Positions 1 to 13,530 of a DNA stretch of 64,000 nucleotides are shown here, piece after piece. The notes beneath the pieces were generated by a model that worked only from the letters and a program-made list of their open reading frames with translations, was not told the origin of the DNA and made no database searches. The stretch's first letter is position 1. Every line of letters starts with the position of its first letter. This stretch comes from Stercorarius parasiticus (Eukaryota > Chordata > Aves > Charadriiformes > Stercorariidae), in contig VWZL01000298.1 of assembly GCA_013396915.1 (NCBI GenBank), forward strand, positions 782,695 to 846,694, read 5' to 3'. A program made the position numbers and the translations under genes.

Positions 1-1322
1 AGCAGAGTCTGACAATCACGCTGGTCTAGATCTGTCCTGAGATGGAAAGAAGAGGAGTTTGTAACAACTGTGCTGTTCTCTCTCCTGCTTTTCAGTCTTC
101 AGTTGATTTTGGCTCTGGATATTTCAGTAAATTTTGATAGATAAAATTAATATGTAAAAGTAAAATATATTAGCCAAACTCTGTGCTTGCTCAGCAAGAG
201 TATAAAAAGAGTAAAAAACACATGTAATATTTGTTTGAAGTAATTGGAAGCAAAAATGTGCTTTCCATTAAATATACACTGAATGTTTATGTTCTCTCAG
301 AGTAGAAAGATGCGTTGTTTTAGCTGAAGTTCAATGATTTCTTGTGTTAAGTACAGACTGTTACTCCCCTGCTATTTTTTATATTGTTATACCAGCCTGT
401 GTTTCAAGGTGGTGGTGTGTTTTGCACATCTGTTCCACATTAGCTAATTCTTATTTTTCAGTTGTTCGGAAAAACACCAGGTATTTAAATTGGTATAATT
501 TCAGTTAGCTTTAAGCAGTACTACCAAGCTGGATTACTGTAGAGGCGTAAATACGCAGGCGCTATGGAAAATGTGGAGTGCTGTAGGTACCACACTACCT
601 TCTGGTTTAACTTCCTTAAGCTGAGTTGTTGTAATGGTCTTTTAATATTCCCTAGGCTTTCTTTTATCCTTTTTTTCTTTTTCCAGTGTAAAATCAGTTG
701 TTTTTTTTCCACATTGTTGTTTTTCAGCAGTCGTTTAAACTAACCAGCTTTATTTGTAGCGAAATTAATTATGGGAGTTTCTATCATCTCTTACTGTGTC
801 TCTGTGGAAACTGTGATTTGTATTTGAGGGGCAGTGGTGAATACTTGGGTTGTTAAATTCTTCACCTGGTTTTGTTAGGACTCAGCAAATGCATTTGTGC
901 TCTAGTTCATTAAATCTTCCTACTATAATTAAAAAGAAAAGTCTTGCTGCATTCAGAAGAAAGAAAGTTGCAGTGTCAAAGTTCCCACCAAAATAGTAGT
1001 TGTGAAGTCATTGTATGCCTCTAGCAGAATTTACAATGAAAACGTCACTAGAGAACCTCTAAGAACTATCAATTTTGTTACAGAAATAACTGTAAAATTC
1101 TTGCTGTTCTGTAGGCATTTAGAAAAGTGCTCTGTTGACATTATTCTTTTAGTATCATTAAAGAGTTTGGTTTTTTTACTGTTGCAGCTGATACTATACA
1201 TTGTCATCAAATTCACACTGTATGAAAAAATGATGGGATAAAATCAGCTTCTTCAAAATAATGTTTAGTATTAGGGTTAAGAGGATTTTATTTAAATTCC
1301 TTTTTTTTTTTTTAAATGACAG
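1..1322. other. ZNF236 intron, 3' part; no exon seen
   Basis: AT-rich DNA with no finger-like Cys/His pattern on either strand and no recognised repeat. It ends in a T-rich tract and an acceptor AG. Short open frames here carry no family signature and are treated as chance. Confidence 0.7.
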
Positions 1323-1447
1323 AGTATCAAATACCAGATCTTATAACAGAAATATTGACAGAAGTGGATTTACCTATTCCTGTCCTCACTGTGGAAAGAC
1401 GTTCCAGAAGCCAAGTCAGTTAACACGACATGTTAGGATACACACAG
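1323..1447 (+). CDS. ZNF236: ZNF236 exon: finger 1
   Basis: The exon encodes a short lead-in and one complete C2H2 finger (CPHCGKTF, then QLTRHVRIH) at about residues 20-41. It ends inside the Gly codon of the HTG linker (phase 1) at donor GTAAGA. The next exon completes the linker as HTGERPF, which confirms the join. Two overlapping AG dinucleotides (1321-1324) make the acceptor uncertain by two bases; position 1323 was chosen arbitrarily because the upstream phase is unknown. The helix residues QKPSQLTRH resemble those of finger 23. Confidence 0.9.
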
Positions 1448-4400
1448 GTAAGATTGTGGAAGTAATTATTTTAGTTTGCATTTGCTTTACAAAATTCAAT
1501 TAATCTGTGAAATGCTAAATATTTTTCTTCCAGTTGGAGCTTGAAATACTACATCTGGTTCATTAGGTGCTATTACCTGTTGGTTTAAAACACCCTTTAT
1601 ATAATTCCTTTGCTTAGGAAATTTATATGCTTTTAAAAATTCTTGTAACTGTTCCTAATGATGTACATCTGGAAGTTTTAAGTGCTTTGCAGGTTTCATT
1701 TGTTACAGAATACTAGTTTTGGTACTTAAAGTTTCAGTGGGCCCTAAGATTGGAAGACTAGGTAAGGGCTGGTCAGATACTCTAGATAAGAGCTCACATA
1801 CTCTAGAGAACAGGTTCTAAAATTTACAATCACAAATAGAGTACAAATAAATGAAAATGAATAATACCACTAACATGGTGGCTTTGCTTTTGTTTCTGGA
1901 TTGATTTGTTTAAAGTAACTGCCATATCTTTTCTGTACTTACTGTAACTGCCATTTTCAGGATGTCCAAAGTGAACTTGTGAGGTGATAAGCCCAGATTT
2001 TAATTTTGATACTTGAAGAAGAGCAGGTGACTGTTCAGTTTTGCAGAATGAATAGCAGATGGTTTTTGCAAAATTACTGTAATAAATATGTGCATTTTTT
2101 AACTCTCAGGCAATTGAAATAACTGAAGAATGCTAAGTATGAAATAATAGAGAAGTTTTTGAAGTGTACAGAGGACTGTAAGAATAGTTCTCAAGTTATA
2201 ACCAGACATACATAATATAGCTTGAGATTGGCTTTAAACAAAACCTTCATTGAAGGTGCTCCAGTGATATGCAATATATATGTATTTTCCACCTTGTGTA
2301 TAAATTGCTGTTTGTCTAGTTTTTATCTAATTAGAGTAATAAATTATGTAAAAGTGCGATCTTGTTTGTATTAGCAGTCTGTTCAGGCAGTGACCTGACA
2401 AGTTGCCGTGTAGAAGAATGATTTTGTTTGCTGAGGGAGAAATAAAAATTCCATTGTGGGACTCTTTCTTAGGAATCTTTTTAAGCTTTATAATTTAATT
2501 GTAAAACAGTAACACAAGAGGTCACCCTTGTACCTGCTTTAAAAGTTGCCTCGAAGTAACATCAAAAAGAAGTCATTGGAAGGTAACTTTCTTATTTTAG
2601 AGTTTTTTATCTATTTGTTACGTTATTTTAGTTTAGTCCAGAGAGAATTAAAGAAACAAGATTATAGTTGGTTGAGGACACTTTTCTAAAGCTTCAAAAA
2701 GTTCAAGAGCATTTATAGTTCTTTTGAATAAAAAGACATTTGTCTATTGGGAAAACAGAGACAGAAAATCTCCCAATCTGCAGGTGATGGTGGGTCATTT
2801 TAAGTTCTAAGTAGCTGGTGAATACTCATTTAATTTGTGAAGTATGTCATTACTTTAAATCTGCAGACAATCTGCCTGGCATCCAATTGCTTGAGGTACT
2901 GTAAAATATGTAGGAAAGAAGATTTCTGCTTTAAAGAATTTAGAATACTTAAGTCTTTAATAGTTAAAAGAGCATGTCTGTGCTACAGGTACAGCTTTAT
3001 ACTAGTGTCTTAATTGCAATACTTTTTTTGTTCCTAGCTATCAATTTCAAGCACTTGCACCCTTTGGGGAAAAAAAAATTAAGTTTCAGGGATTTCAATT
3101 CCCATATTACTAACAATTATTAATTCCCATAATAATGAATCCCTCATCTCCCCCTCCCAAATTTGTATTTTATTAAGCTATGCTTGAGAAATACAGAAAT
3201 TCCACGTTTCCACACTAGAATTAAGATTCGGTTTTTATAATGAAACTAACTTAAAAAGGCAAGCGTAACCTGAAGCAATACTTCTATGTGTCTACCAGCA
3301 GCTATTAGTGGAAGCTAAACCTTTTACTTATGAAAGTATGAATTTTGTCACTGTATTTCAAGGAGATATGAATGAGTGTTCTGTATTTTAATCTATATTA
3401 AAAATATACAGTTAAAACCCGCAGACCTTAAAGCATCTTCAAAAGCCATAAGTGGTAGAACAGAAAATACACATTCCTTCAGAACTGATACTATGTGAGT
3501 TATATGCTTGTAATCTATTTCAGAAAATAGCTGCTTTTATTTCAAACAACATGAATTTAATTAAGAATTAATCATTTTAAACTAGATGTAATTACAGCTA
3601 TATAATTAGAAGGCATATAAAAATACTCATTAAAACTGCTTTAGTGTGCATAATATTTAGCACATGCTTGTACTGGCGTAGCAGACATTAATGTACAGTG
3701 TGCTTCTAGTGGTTTTGCTATAGAAATGTACAAAGGCAAAGTGGTAAGTGTTCTCAAGGTCCTGGAGTTACCACAGCTAAACCGTTTCACTATAAAAAAG
3801 AGTAATACCGAGTTCACAGTGGAGATTTCCAGTAGTCAATTAAGACACATGGTTGTAAGAAACTGAACTTTGTTCTTAATGTCTGTGTGTTAAAAATACG
3901 TAGGTTTGTAATATGTTAATGCAGTTCTGTTACGTTTTGTCACTTACAATTTCTGGGGAGTTTTTCATGCTTAATCTGTTAATGTACAAATAACTCTTAA
4001 GTATGCACGGCACTGAGACCACCAAAATCGGGAAATAGTGACAGGGCATTCCTGTAACAATACTGCCTAGATTTTTCTTTAATCTTCAATAGTAAGAGGG
4101 TGGCATATGTGGTGGTGTTTTTTCTTTTCCCCATTTTCTTCCAGCGGTTTTGCGTAGCAACTTCTGAGATCTTCCAAACCACAAGTTGAGGGAAGTTGTT
4201 CTAAATAATTGTTTCATGCAGATTTTATTTATTTTAACCATTTTAACTAATAAACATCAGTTAGGTCATAAATTTTTTTTCACGAAGCTAGATCTTTATC
4301 AGAGTAGATGTTGAGATTGGTGGTCAAAGTAAACAATTCCATTGTCTAAACAGCTAATAATGTATGTTTCTGTCCTTACGTGTGTGCATACACATATATC

Positions 4401-4516
4401 TGTATGTGGTATTTTATTTTAGCTGATAGGATTTTTCATTTGGATACAGCAAGCTACTAATGTTTATTTAAAGCTCCTTACCCCACATCCCTCTTTTTTT
4501 TTTTTTTTTATTTTAG
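1448..4516. other. ZNF236 intron
   Basis: About 3.1 kb of AT-rich DNA between fingers 1 and 2. No coding exon, recognisable LINE fragment or RNA gene was seen. It ends in a long T tract before TTTTAG. Confidence 0.7.
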
Positions 4517-4689
4517 GTGAAAGACCTTTTAAATGCAGTGAATGTGGAAAAGCCTTTAACCAGAAGGGGGCATTGCAGACCCATATGATCAAGCACACTG
4601 GTGAAAAACCCCATGCTTGTGCCTTTTGTCCTGCAGCCTTTTCTCAGAAAGGCAATCTTCAATCCCACATACAGAGAGTTCATTCAGAG
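4517..4689 (+). CDS. ZNF236: ZNF236 exon: fingers 2 and 3
   Basis: The exon completes HTGERPFKC from the previous exon and encodes two fingers: [17 protein letters not shown]...H and [22 protein letters not shown]. The second has four residues between its zinc-binding histidines (H-x4-H). The fingers are joined by a canonical TGEKP linker, typical of tandem DNA-binding C2H2 arrays. The exon ends in phase 0 after HSE; donor GTAAAT. Residues about 42-99. Fingers 1-3 are closely matched by fingers 23-25 near the C-terminus. Confidence 0.95.
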
Positions 4690-7108
4690 GTAAATACAAT
4701 TATTCATAAAGTGGTTGGTGCTAATATACTGCTTATTTCATTTTCAGTATTTCAATTGTCCTGTTTGCTATTCCTGTGCTCTCTGATGCTTTCTGCAGTC
4801 AATATAGATTTGCTGCTGTAGTATAGATTCCAGTTTGTTCGTTTTACCTGCAAATTCAGCTTTCCTAAAATAGCTTAATCTGAATAAATGTATACTTAGG
4901 GTAATTAGCAAAACCTTCATTTACCACTGTCTTTTCAGTACATTGACAGATTAATAAATCATTAGTGGTTTTAGCTGTAAAAAATGTACCGATGTTGGTC
5001 TTGGGAGAATGAGGGCTAGAATCAGATGAAAGTAAGCCAAAAACAGCAAAGCAGAAAATGTTGAGAAATTTCAAGGCCAAACAGCAACCCACAAACTCCA
5101 TCATAGAGCATATTTGCAATTTATCTTTGAAGTACATATCTTAGAGCCTTTTTCAGAGTTTTTTCAGTTACAGGTAGAAGAAAATTACAAAATAAGAAGC
5201 ATTGTTGTGTCAGACCTCTTTATACTGATTTTTTTCATCTCTGTGACAGACAATTTTTAAGACTCAAAAGGTACTGCTGTAATAATGTAATACAATCTTC
5301 TGAGCAACACTGGCTATGCAACTTCATTCAGTAATTTCCTTGCTGACTGTAGTGATTTGTGGTTGGAAATACCCATAGAAAGAGACATAGTTTCAATTTG
5401 GAAGGTATAAAGTGATGGAGGCAGCTTTTTTCCTTTTCCTGCATGAAGAATATCATCTCTACTCTCACTCTTTCCCCTAACTCTGTCTGAAATTTGCTTT
5501 CTTGTTTTCCATTTTTGTATTACAATGACAGATCTTATTTATTGGATTTTTTTTACCAAGGATCTTTTTAGTGTGTTAGTTTCTTACTGTTAGGATATGT
5601 CATAGAATATGTCTTAGTGTCTTGTATTATGCTTGATGATATTAAATCATATGTTTACATTTCATATACCTTTGTGTGACTAGTCTTCCTCACTGTTCGC
5701 AGCTCCCTACATGTGATAGCTTTTGCTATGTAAAAAAAAAATGCACCAACATTAATTTCATAATTTACATTGATTTTTTTTTTCAATATTACAAGATTGT
5801 CGGGAATCAAGCCAAAAACATTTTCCACTTTTTTCTCTGTTGCTCTGCTTTTCTGTAAAAAAAAAAAAAAAAAAAGACAAAAAAAAAAAGACTGTGGGAT
5901 AAGGGATTTTAAATAAATGTTGCTTCTTGATCCCATCTTATGCTGTGTTCTGTGATCATGAGCCTACATTTCAGTTATTGCTTTGGACCATTTGATTTTT
6001 TTTTTCTTGCTGTCGCGGTGTTTACTTCAAGACTGCATGCAGAACTCTATTAATTCTTCATTTTATCCTGATACAGTCACAAAATAACGTTACAGGTGAT
6101 AATGAAACAGGTTGATTCTCACCTTGTATATCAGTTTAGTTGTACCTGTATTTTATTAGTTATACCTCTTTCTGAAAGTCTTGTTATCAGTTTAAACTAA
6201 TGTCAGAAAATACAAAATTCCATACTATATTGCAAGCACTACAGCATGTCGTCTTTTGAAGACTTTCTTTTTCCCTACCTGTTGAAAGTTCTGCAGTGGC
6301 TCTTACTGCTGTGTGATAGGCTGAGGAGGAGGGGGAAGTGAGGATGGTTGGAATCTGCAAATTTAGCTTCTTTAATTACCTCAACCCCTTGGCCTGAAAG
6401 TCCCAAACAAGTTGCTGCTGATCACTTTCTCATCCTGTGTGTTCAAATTCAGTTCAAACTATATATTAAACTTCCCTGCTCTTCACTGTGGTGATTCTTT
6501 GGTGTGTTTGGTTGGGGTTTTTTCATGCTGTTCATGATGTAGATCTTTAGCCTAATCTGTCTCGCCTTCATTCTACTTTGACCCAAAAAATGGATTTTAT
6601 TTTTTCTTGGAAATTTATGAAAGCTATGTTTGCAAAAGTAAACAGAAGAGAGCCAGAAATGTGAAGATAAATTATTTGCATTTTTCTCTTCGTATTTCCA
6701 AACTTCTCTTTGTATTATGTATGGTATTACATCTTCAGGCACATCTTAATTGATAAAGTTGAATTTCAGTTTTGTTTAGAAGTATGTAAAGGTAGGAAAT
6801 TGTAAGGGGGGGAAAGTCTGAGGCCTCATTCGCCAGATGACGTTTGTTTTGCTCTCTGGTGCTTTCCAGTGTTGAGAAGTGGTAATGGGAGATGACAGTC
6901 ATGCACATAGATTACAGTTGACTTAACTTCTGAGAGATACCAGACTGATTCCATAACTGGATGTCAGCAGCTTGGAAAAGTAAACCATTTTAGCTCTCGT
7001 AACCCCATAGTATATTTTTTTTATGTGTATAAATAATGAAAAATATAAAATTTCAGATGGTAGATTTAGGGAAAATTTACTTAATTTTTTTTTTTTGTTT
7101 TATTGAAG
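4690..7108. other. ZNF236 intron with A/T runs
   Basis: Contains poly-A and poly-T runs (about 5730-5780 and 5857-5890). No repeat family or exon was recognised. Confidence 0.65.
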
Positions 7109-7255
7109 GTGAAGAATGGCCCTACATACAACTGTACAGAATGTAGCTGTGTCTTCAAAAGCTTGGGTAGTTTAAATACACATATCAGCAAGATGCACAT
7201 GGGTGGTCCACAGAATTCTGCAAGCTCTTCAACAGATGTATCTCATGTTACAGCG
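7109..7255 (+). CDS. ZNF236: ZNF236 exon: finger 4
   Basis: Opens VKNGP and encodes one finger, [22 protein letters not shown], with H-x4-H spacing. It then begins a Ser/Thr-rich linker ([14 protein letters not shown]). Both ends are phase 0, and the donor is GTAAGC. The 49 codons (residues 100-148) are collinear with human ZNF236 as I remember it. The exon closes the first finger cluster; the next finger comes about 155 residues later. Confidence 0.95.
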
Positions 7256-9214
7256 GTAAGCTTTGCTTGGTATATTGTGAAAATGCCTTTAAGAGTTTAA
7301 TTAGATCTGTATCTTAATTCCAGTAATTCTTCAGACAGGTTAGAACTAGAAGACCTGTAGCTGGTTTTGGTTTTTTGTTTTTAAAAGTCTTCTGTCATTT
7401 TTGGAATTGATTTGTTTTTTTTAAATATTGGCAGAATGTAAATTAGCAAAGTATATGCAAAAAAGATTTTCAATTTGAGGGTTTACATGAAAATACAGCA
7501 TTTTATTCTACAACTAAATAAAATATAATTCTGGTGCTTACAGATTGTGTGCAGAGGAAGGGTTTCCTCCCCTAAAACTAATTGCAAAGTTTGGCTGGAA
7601 CAATGAAATCTAGAACTATTCGAATTATATATTAGTTTTAACTAATTTTCAGGAATTATTTGTATAATTCTAGTCCATATAAAGGCATAGTGGATTCTTC
7701 TTCTGAGTATTTCTGATAACTTATTTTAAATGTTAGCTTCTTATTTGACAGATCATAAAGGAAAAATCTTACCTTTATTGGAAGCACTGAACGTTGGGGT
7801 TACTGAGATACAAGAAACTAAATTTCAGAAAATGCTTCTGGCTTCAGAAGACTATTTTATTTTTTTGACCCATTGCATAGTTAGTGTATACTTTAGTATA
7901 CATTTTTTTATATATATATATAAAAAGTATACTTTAGTGTACATTTTTTCTTTGAATATAACTACTTTTTCTACTATTATTCCACTCTGTTTTGCATCAT
8001 TTCCAACTTTTATGCTTTAAAAGTCAATGGATGACAAGTTGATAGTAGTCTTTGAAGAGGAGGGTTAAAATTTAAAGCCTCAATTTCACTATGCAGCTGT
8101 ATCTTGTTGAAAATGAGTGTCTAGTAGTGTTGTTTGGGTAACTATTTTTCTTTTTAGATTTCATAAAGTTTTTCTGTATGGCAGATGCTATTTGTCCCTT
8201 CAGGTTAACTAAAAGAAAAAAAAACAACTAATGTGCCCTATTTGCTTGCAAGTACATATAATCTATGTCTTTTTGTACATCTCTACATTCACAAGCCTAA
8301 TCTTCAAAGCAGAATGGAAATACCTCATGTTTGCTTTCCGTGTCCAGCTGTGCTTTTCTTGTTTAGGTTTGCTTGAGTGTTTTGCATTTGCATTGCCTAT
8401 TGATTGTGGTGGTGTTACCTTTGCTGCATGAATACTTCTCTCCTTGTATGAAGGCAGGGAAAAATAAAGAATACCTCCATACAATAGTATAAGCAAAATG
8501 GGAGAAAAAAATTTTTCTTACTAATAACATGCCAAGAAGTTTAACAAGTAAGAACAAAGGTAACTGACATGTCAGTTGCGTATTAAGAGTATTACACTTC
8601 TTATTTTTAATTTTATATCTGAAACGGCAGAGATTTGATGATTGGCCAATTGATTTTTATTGCTATAGAAAGATGGTATGTTCTTAGATTAGCAATAGTA
8701 TTCTTATATTAGAACTGACTTCTTCATTCTGCTCAAAACTTGCAGAGCTTCTTTAACAAGAAATCTCCAGTATAATAATTATGTTCTGAAGTTTGCAATC
8801 AGTCTCTGTCATCCTTGTTGTTATATACCTGGGGATGAACAATGGTTGTGTTCTTAGTACAATAAACTTTGAAAGTTGAAGTCTCCTGAAGTGCTGTGCT
8901 ACCAAAGACTGCATTCTTGTGTGATACATGAGTACATCTTGTAAAATATGCTTCCTGTAAGGTTGTTATTTGTCTTTTGGTGCTTATAGCGAAGGTATTG
9001 GTTTCTGTATCTTGTGTTTATTTAATGTATATAAACTGTGAAGCAACATTAGTGGTTCTAGGTACTGTTGTATCTCTCCCATAGTCTCATTTTTTCTGTC
9101 CCTAGTCTCCATGCTGTGGGAAAATGAACTGTGCTACTTCTATGCACAATATTAGCCATATTTTTCTTCTTTTTGTACAAAGGCTTAAAATACTTTATTT
9201 CCATTTCTTCATAG
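7256..9214. other. ZNF236 intron
   Basis: AT-rich. Near 7886-7949 a 23-base unit occurs twice around a (TA)n core. No coding exon was recognised before the candidate exon at 9215. Confidence 0.65.
7886..7949. repeat. Direct duplication around a (TA)n core
   Basis: The unit GTATACTTTAGT(A/G)TACATTTT occurs at 7886-7909 and 7927-7949, separated by TATATATATATA. The unit contains the palindrome GTATAC. It looks like replication slippage or a small duplication; no family was recognised. Confidence 0.75.
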
Positions 9215-9286
9215 GACTCTGTCACCCAGCCTTTAACAACATCCCCTGCTACTCTTTTGCAACCTGTTGATAACAAATGGAAGAAT
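9215..9286 (+). CDS. Candidate cassette exon of ZNF236 (24 codons)
   Basis: A 72-base open stretch lies behind a pyrimidine-rich acceptor (ATTTCCATTTCTTCATAG) and ends at a consensus donor (AAT then GTAAGT). It starts and ends in phase 0, the phase of the exons on both sides (7255 and 13531), so it could be spliced in without a frame change. It would add a Thr/Pro/Gln-rich piece beginning DSVTQPL and ending DNKWKN to the linker after finger 4. I do not remember this piece in the human protein, where the flanking segments join directly. It may be an alternative or lineage-specific exon, or a pseudo-exon. Basis: splice signals and phase only. Confidence 0.5.
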
Positions 9287-12200
9287 GTAAGTGTACAGCT
9301 TTTGTCGTATTTTTGTGTCAAGACTTAAAGTGGGAGAAAGTTTAGAGAATTTTGTAAGCTTTCATTTAACTGGTGGAAAAGGATGTACAGCAGTCCTCTG
9401 TGGTAAGTTGATCAGCTAGCCTGTGAAGGCGAACTTCTTGGTGAATGCAGCTCGTTATTTAGTAACAGAACAGGTCTTGAATGGATTATATTCTCTCATT
9501 CATGATACAGTCATGATTTTTCACATAATTCTTTTCATCAGGCCTTCAAAATGGAGGCAAATATTCTCCTGTATAAAAAGACCAGAGGAGAGTAAGGGCT
9601 CTCTTAAGTACCAAATTATCCTACCCCTCTGACTTTAGTTCACAGGGATACCATGTTTTGGGTGGAGAGGGAAGGAGCTGTGTTGGTGCTGGTTGAGTCG
9701 GTTAGAATTGAGGCAGCAGGGAAATCATGGGGCTCAGGAGGAGCTCATGGAGCTGGGAAAGGACGATGCAGGGCTGGCTTTCTGGAACCCCATAGCACGC
9801 AGTCTTGTTGTACAGGTACAGGCAGGCAGTTCTTGATCTGCCAGTCACAGTGAGAGAATTAGCATGTTTTGTTGCAACTGTATCGTGTTGTTTGTCAGCT
9901 GTGGGTTGCAGCGTGATATCTTAGTGACAGACTAATTTGACTTGCATTACCCCCTTCCCAACTTCAGCTACTGATTGTCTTCTCATGTACTAGAATGCAC
10001 AAAAGCAAGGACTAGGAGATGCAGTAGTATTGCTTTAAAGTCACCATAAACGGTCTATCCACTTCTTTTTATCTTTTACTGTGAATTCAGTGTTGCAGGA
10101 CCAGTTACATTAAAGCTGAACAGAACTGATGGGAACTAATTAATTACTAATATTTGCTGTATGCAATGAATCACAGAATCACAGAATGATAGGGGTTGGA
10201 AGGGACCTCTGGAGATCATCTAGTCCAACCTCCCTGCCATGGGCAGGGACACCTAGAGCAGGTTGCACAGGAACGCGTCCAGGCGGATTTTGAATGTCTC
10301 CAGAGACGGGGACTCCACCACCTCTCTGGGCAGCCTGTTCCAGTGCTCTGCCACCCTCAAAGTAAAGAAGTTCCTCCTCATGTTTAGGTGGAACTTCCTG
10401 TGTTCCAGCTTGTGCCCGTTACCTCTTGTCCTGTCACTGGGCACCACTGAAAAGAGCCTGGCCCCATCCTCCTGACACCCACCCTTTAAGTATTTGTAAG
10501 CATTGATAAGATCCCCCCTCAGTCTTCTTTTTTTCCAAACTAAAAAGACCCAAATCCCTCAGCCTTTCTTCATAAGAGAGTTGTTCTAGTCCCCTAATAA
10601 TCTTGGTAGCCCTTTGCTGTACCCTCTCCAGCAGTTCCCTGTCCTTCTTGAACTGGGGAGCTCAGAACTGAACTTGTAGAAGAGGTGCTCAGGGAATCGT
10701 TATAGTTACTGTATTTCTGATGTAGTCCTTTGGAAATTAATTCTGGACCTACGTAATATTCTATGAATGACCTGGAAGAAAATGTAAAATCATCACTGAT
10801 CAAGATGATAAAAAAATTGAGGTAATTTATGAAGAGGACAAATCACTGATAACAGTGATCTGGATTTCTTGGTGAGCTAGATACACGAAGCAATGTATGT
10901 TCTGATATGGTCAGGAATAAAATCACATATAGAAGAACAGGAAAAATAGGCAATATTCACAGGATGGGAATTTTCAAGGATTTTAAATTCCCCTTATGAA
11001 TAGAGATGGAAGAGATGATAGTAATTGATATATCAGCTAAAAGTTAGGTTTTCCTTGCCTGGGAAGATTAGGTTTTTGGTCTTTTTATTTAGAGTAGAAA
11101 ATTTGCATAGAAATTAAAAGCTTGTATATCCTCTGTATTTTATTCTGGGAATTTTTGCTTTTGTCAGTTGTCTGTTTATAGCGTTCACTATTCATGAACT
11201 GTCTTCAAAGATACAGGATGAATCCAAATGATCACAATTCTTAAAGTATGATAGGATGTATTTTATTATTGAAGAGACTCAAGGTGCATTATCTGTTTTG
11301 CCTATCAGATAAAATATTTAAGGATGATTTGATCTGCTGTTTTGAAAAATCTGTAATCTCTATTAAAGAGAAGAGAAAAAAGCTTTGAGGGTTGAAGCTA
11401 GACAAATTCATGCTTTGCAGTAAAGTATGGAATTTTAGTGTGGATAACTTACTGTTGGAGCAACTTGTTGGAAGTTGGATAGCAACAGAAAGAGTTACCA
11501 CAATAGATGACTTGATTTAAAGAACTGCTGTAATTTCTGTGCAGTTACTTTACTTGAAGGAGTAATTCACTCAGCACTCACGCGGTCTGTGTTGCGCAGC
11601 AGATCAGACAGACTAAGGGTGATCATAAGGTCCACTACTCTAATTGAACAAATGTGGAATTATGAAGTAGTAATAAAAGACTTCATCCTCTATGCTATTT
11701 TTAAAATCGGGTATTGAAGAGACACCTACAAATGGACCTCTGAAACTTTTTATAATGAACAGGGTATCTTAGTAGTAATGGTAACAAACTTAATATATAC
11801 ATATGCATGCATGTAATTTTTCAAAAAAGATATAACCTCTGGGAGATTGCATATAAACTGCCGCATAATACATGAACACCCTGGCCAAGTATTCGTAGTA
11901 CTGTAATTTTCATGTCAAAGATCATGGTGAGCAGTTCCTTCATTGACAATTTTTTTCTTTTGCTAAAACCTGGGAAAATTTCATAGACTAAAAAGTCTAG
12001 GCTTCCTGCTCTACTAAAGAGTTGCCGTGCCTTCTGTTGCAAGAAAATGAATGGTCCCCATAAAGAGCTGTTACATTCTTTAGCAAAACACTTTGCTTCA
12101 CTTGCTGTTTATTGCAATGAAAATGGCATATATTGTGTTTTATTTTGTAAAAATACATACTGAAATGTTTCTGGCACTTTTGTTAAATTGGAATCTTAAG

Positions 12201-13530
12201 AGATTGAGTATTTCCATCTGTCCTAATAGTGAGGTGAAAAAAGAGGAACTAGTTGTTAAATCAGCAAAATAGCAAGTGCTATTCTCATATGCATGTGAGA
12301 GAAATGAGGTAAAGTTTTGTTTTATATCGTCTCATGAGAAAGTATTAAGAATGCTTCATGAAATTTTCAGGATGTAACTCGAGTCAAGCTAATTTTTCTT
12401 AATATGTAACCATCTTACGGTGACTGTGTCATTTTAACTGCCCAGTGTAATGTGTAAGTATAAATAAAATCTCAGGGAGGTTTTCAGATTGGAAGAATAT
12501 TACACATGTGAAGCCTAAGATTATTCTTTGTTAAAAATGATCTGAAAGAAGATAGCGTTTTATATGCATGTGTGTGTGTCTGCATGCATGGAAATAAGTC
12601 TTTTTAGAGAACAGAAGTGAATATTAGACGAAAATATCCACTGTGTTATAAGAAACAGAATTATGGGGCTAGCCATTATATAAATATATATTTCTCTCTT
12701 CTGCAGTAAAATAGATGATTGAAAGCAGTTGTTTCAGTAATGGTATATTTATGGAGCCTGTTATAAGGAAGAGAAGTTTGTAAGTGAAGGAGAGCAGGAG
12801 GAGTCTTTATTTCTGATTTTTAAAAAGAAATACCAAGGCTTTTTATCACTTTTTTTCTTCATATTTGTTACTAACGTAGCCTCAGATACAATTACCAAAT
12901 CAAGATTAAGAAGTTTGACTTTTAGTCTTCACGGCTTTTTTAGTATTTTGCTCCATGTGTATTTATATTTTTAGAGTATAAAGAGATTCTTATAAAACTA
13001 AGAGATTTAGAAGATTGAAAGTTGAAGGGGAAAAAAGTTAGTAGTTTGATTGCTATTAAAAGGTTTTGTTGTAACAACACAAATAACTTCATACAAAAAA
13101 AATCTCAACTAATGGAAGTTTTTTTTCCAAAGGACTTCCTTTAGTTAAATGTGAACTTTAAAAAGAGCCATGTTAGTGCCATTTATTTGTCTTGGAATTA
13201 CTTTTCATATGGCCTCTACAGGTGGAATTCAGTAACTGATCCCTGTGTTTTGTAAACTGGTTGAAGGTTTAGTAGTTATGATAAAGTTAATTCAAGCTGT
13301 AAGTTTACAGTTATGCATTTTGGGAATAACTTCAGAAAAGGGATATACAGAAGCAATTCTTTAGTGGAGCGAGCAGACTTTGAATGACAGCTCTGTGTAA
13401 TCCTTATATCATGCACAAGTGGACACCCTTGTAGTGGACAGTTAACAGACATTTCAGATAAGGGAGCCGAGCAGATCAGTTCATATATACTTTTCATCTT
13501 CCTTTTCAAACGTACTGCTGTCTATTTCAG
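9287..13530. other. ZNF236 intron containing a CR1 copy
   Basis: Apart from the CR1 fragment at 10.17-10.68 kb, the intron is AT-rich with no recognised coding exon. A somewhat GC-richer stretch at 9650-9850 shows no recognisable family. Short TG and TA runs occur around 12560-12700. Confidence 0.65.
10168..10676 (-). mobile_element. CR1 LINE fragment, 3' end
   Basis: CR1 non-LTR retrotransposon in antisense orientation. Read on the - strand it encodes the C-terminal end of the CR1 ORF2 protein, including the motif [16 protein letters not shown], followed by the short CR1 3' UTR. The left edge carries the complement of the terminal octamer repeat (AATCACAGAATCACAGAAT). It is 5'-truncated, as most avian CR1 copies are, with frame damage upstream. 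It sits within a ZNF236 intron. Confidence 0.93.

Noticed and set aside
10196..10803. Several open frames on both strands
   Set aside because: They are frames through the CR1 copy; only the - strand C-terminal RT frame has meaning, and it is a fragment.
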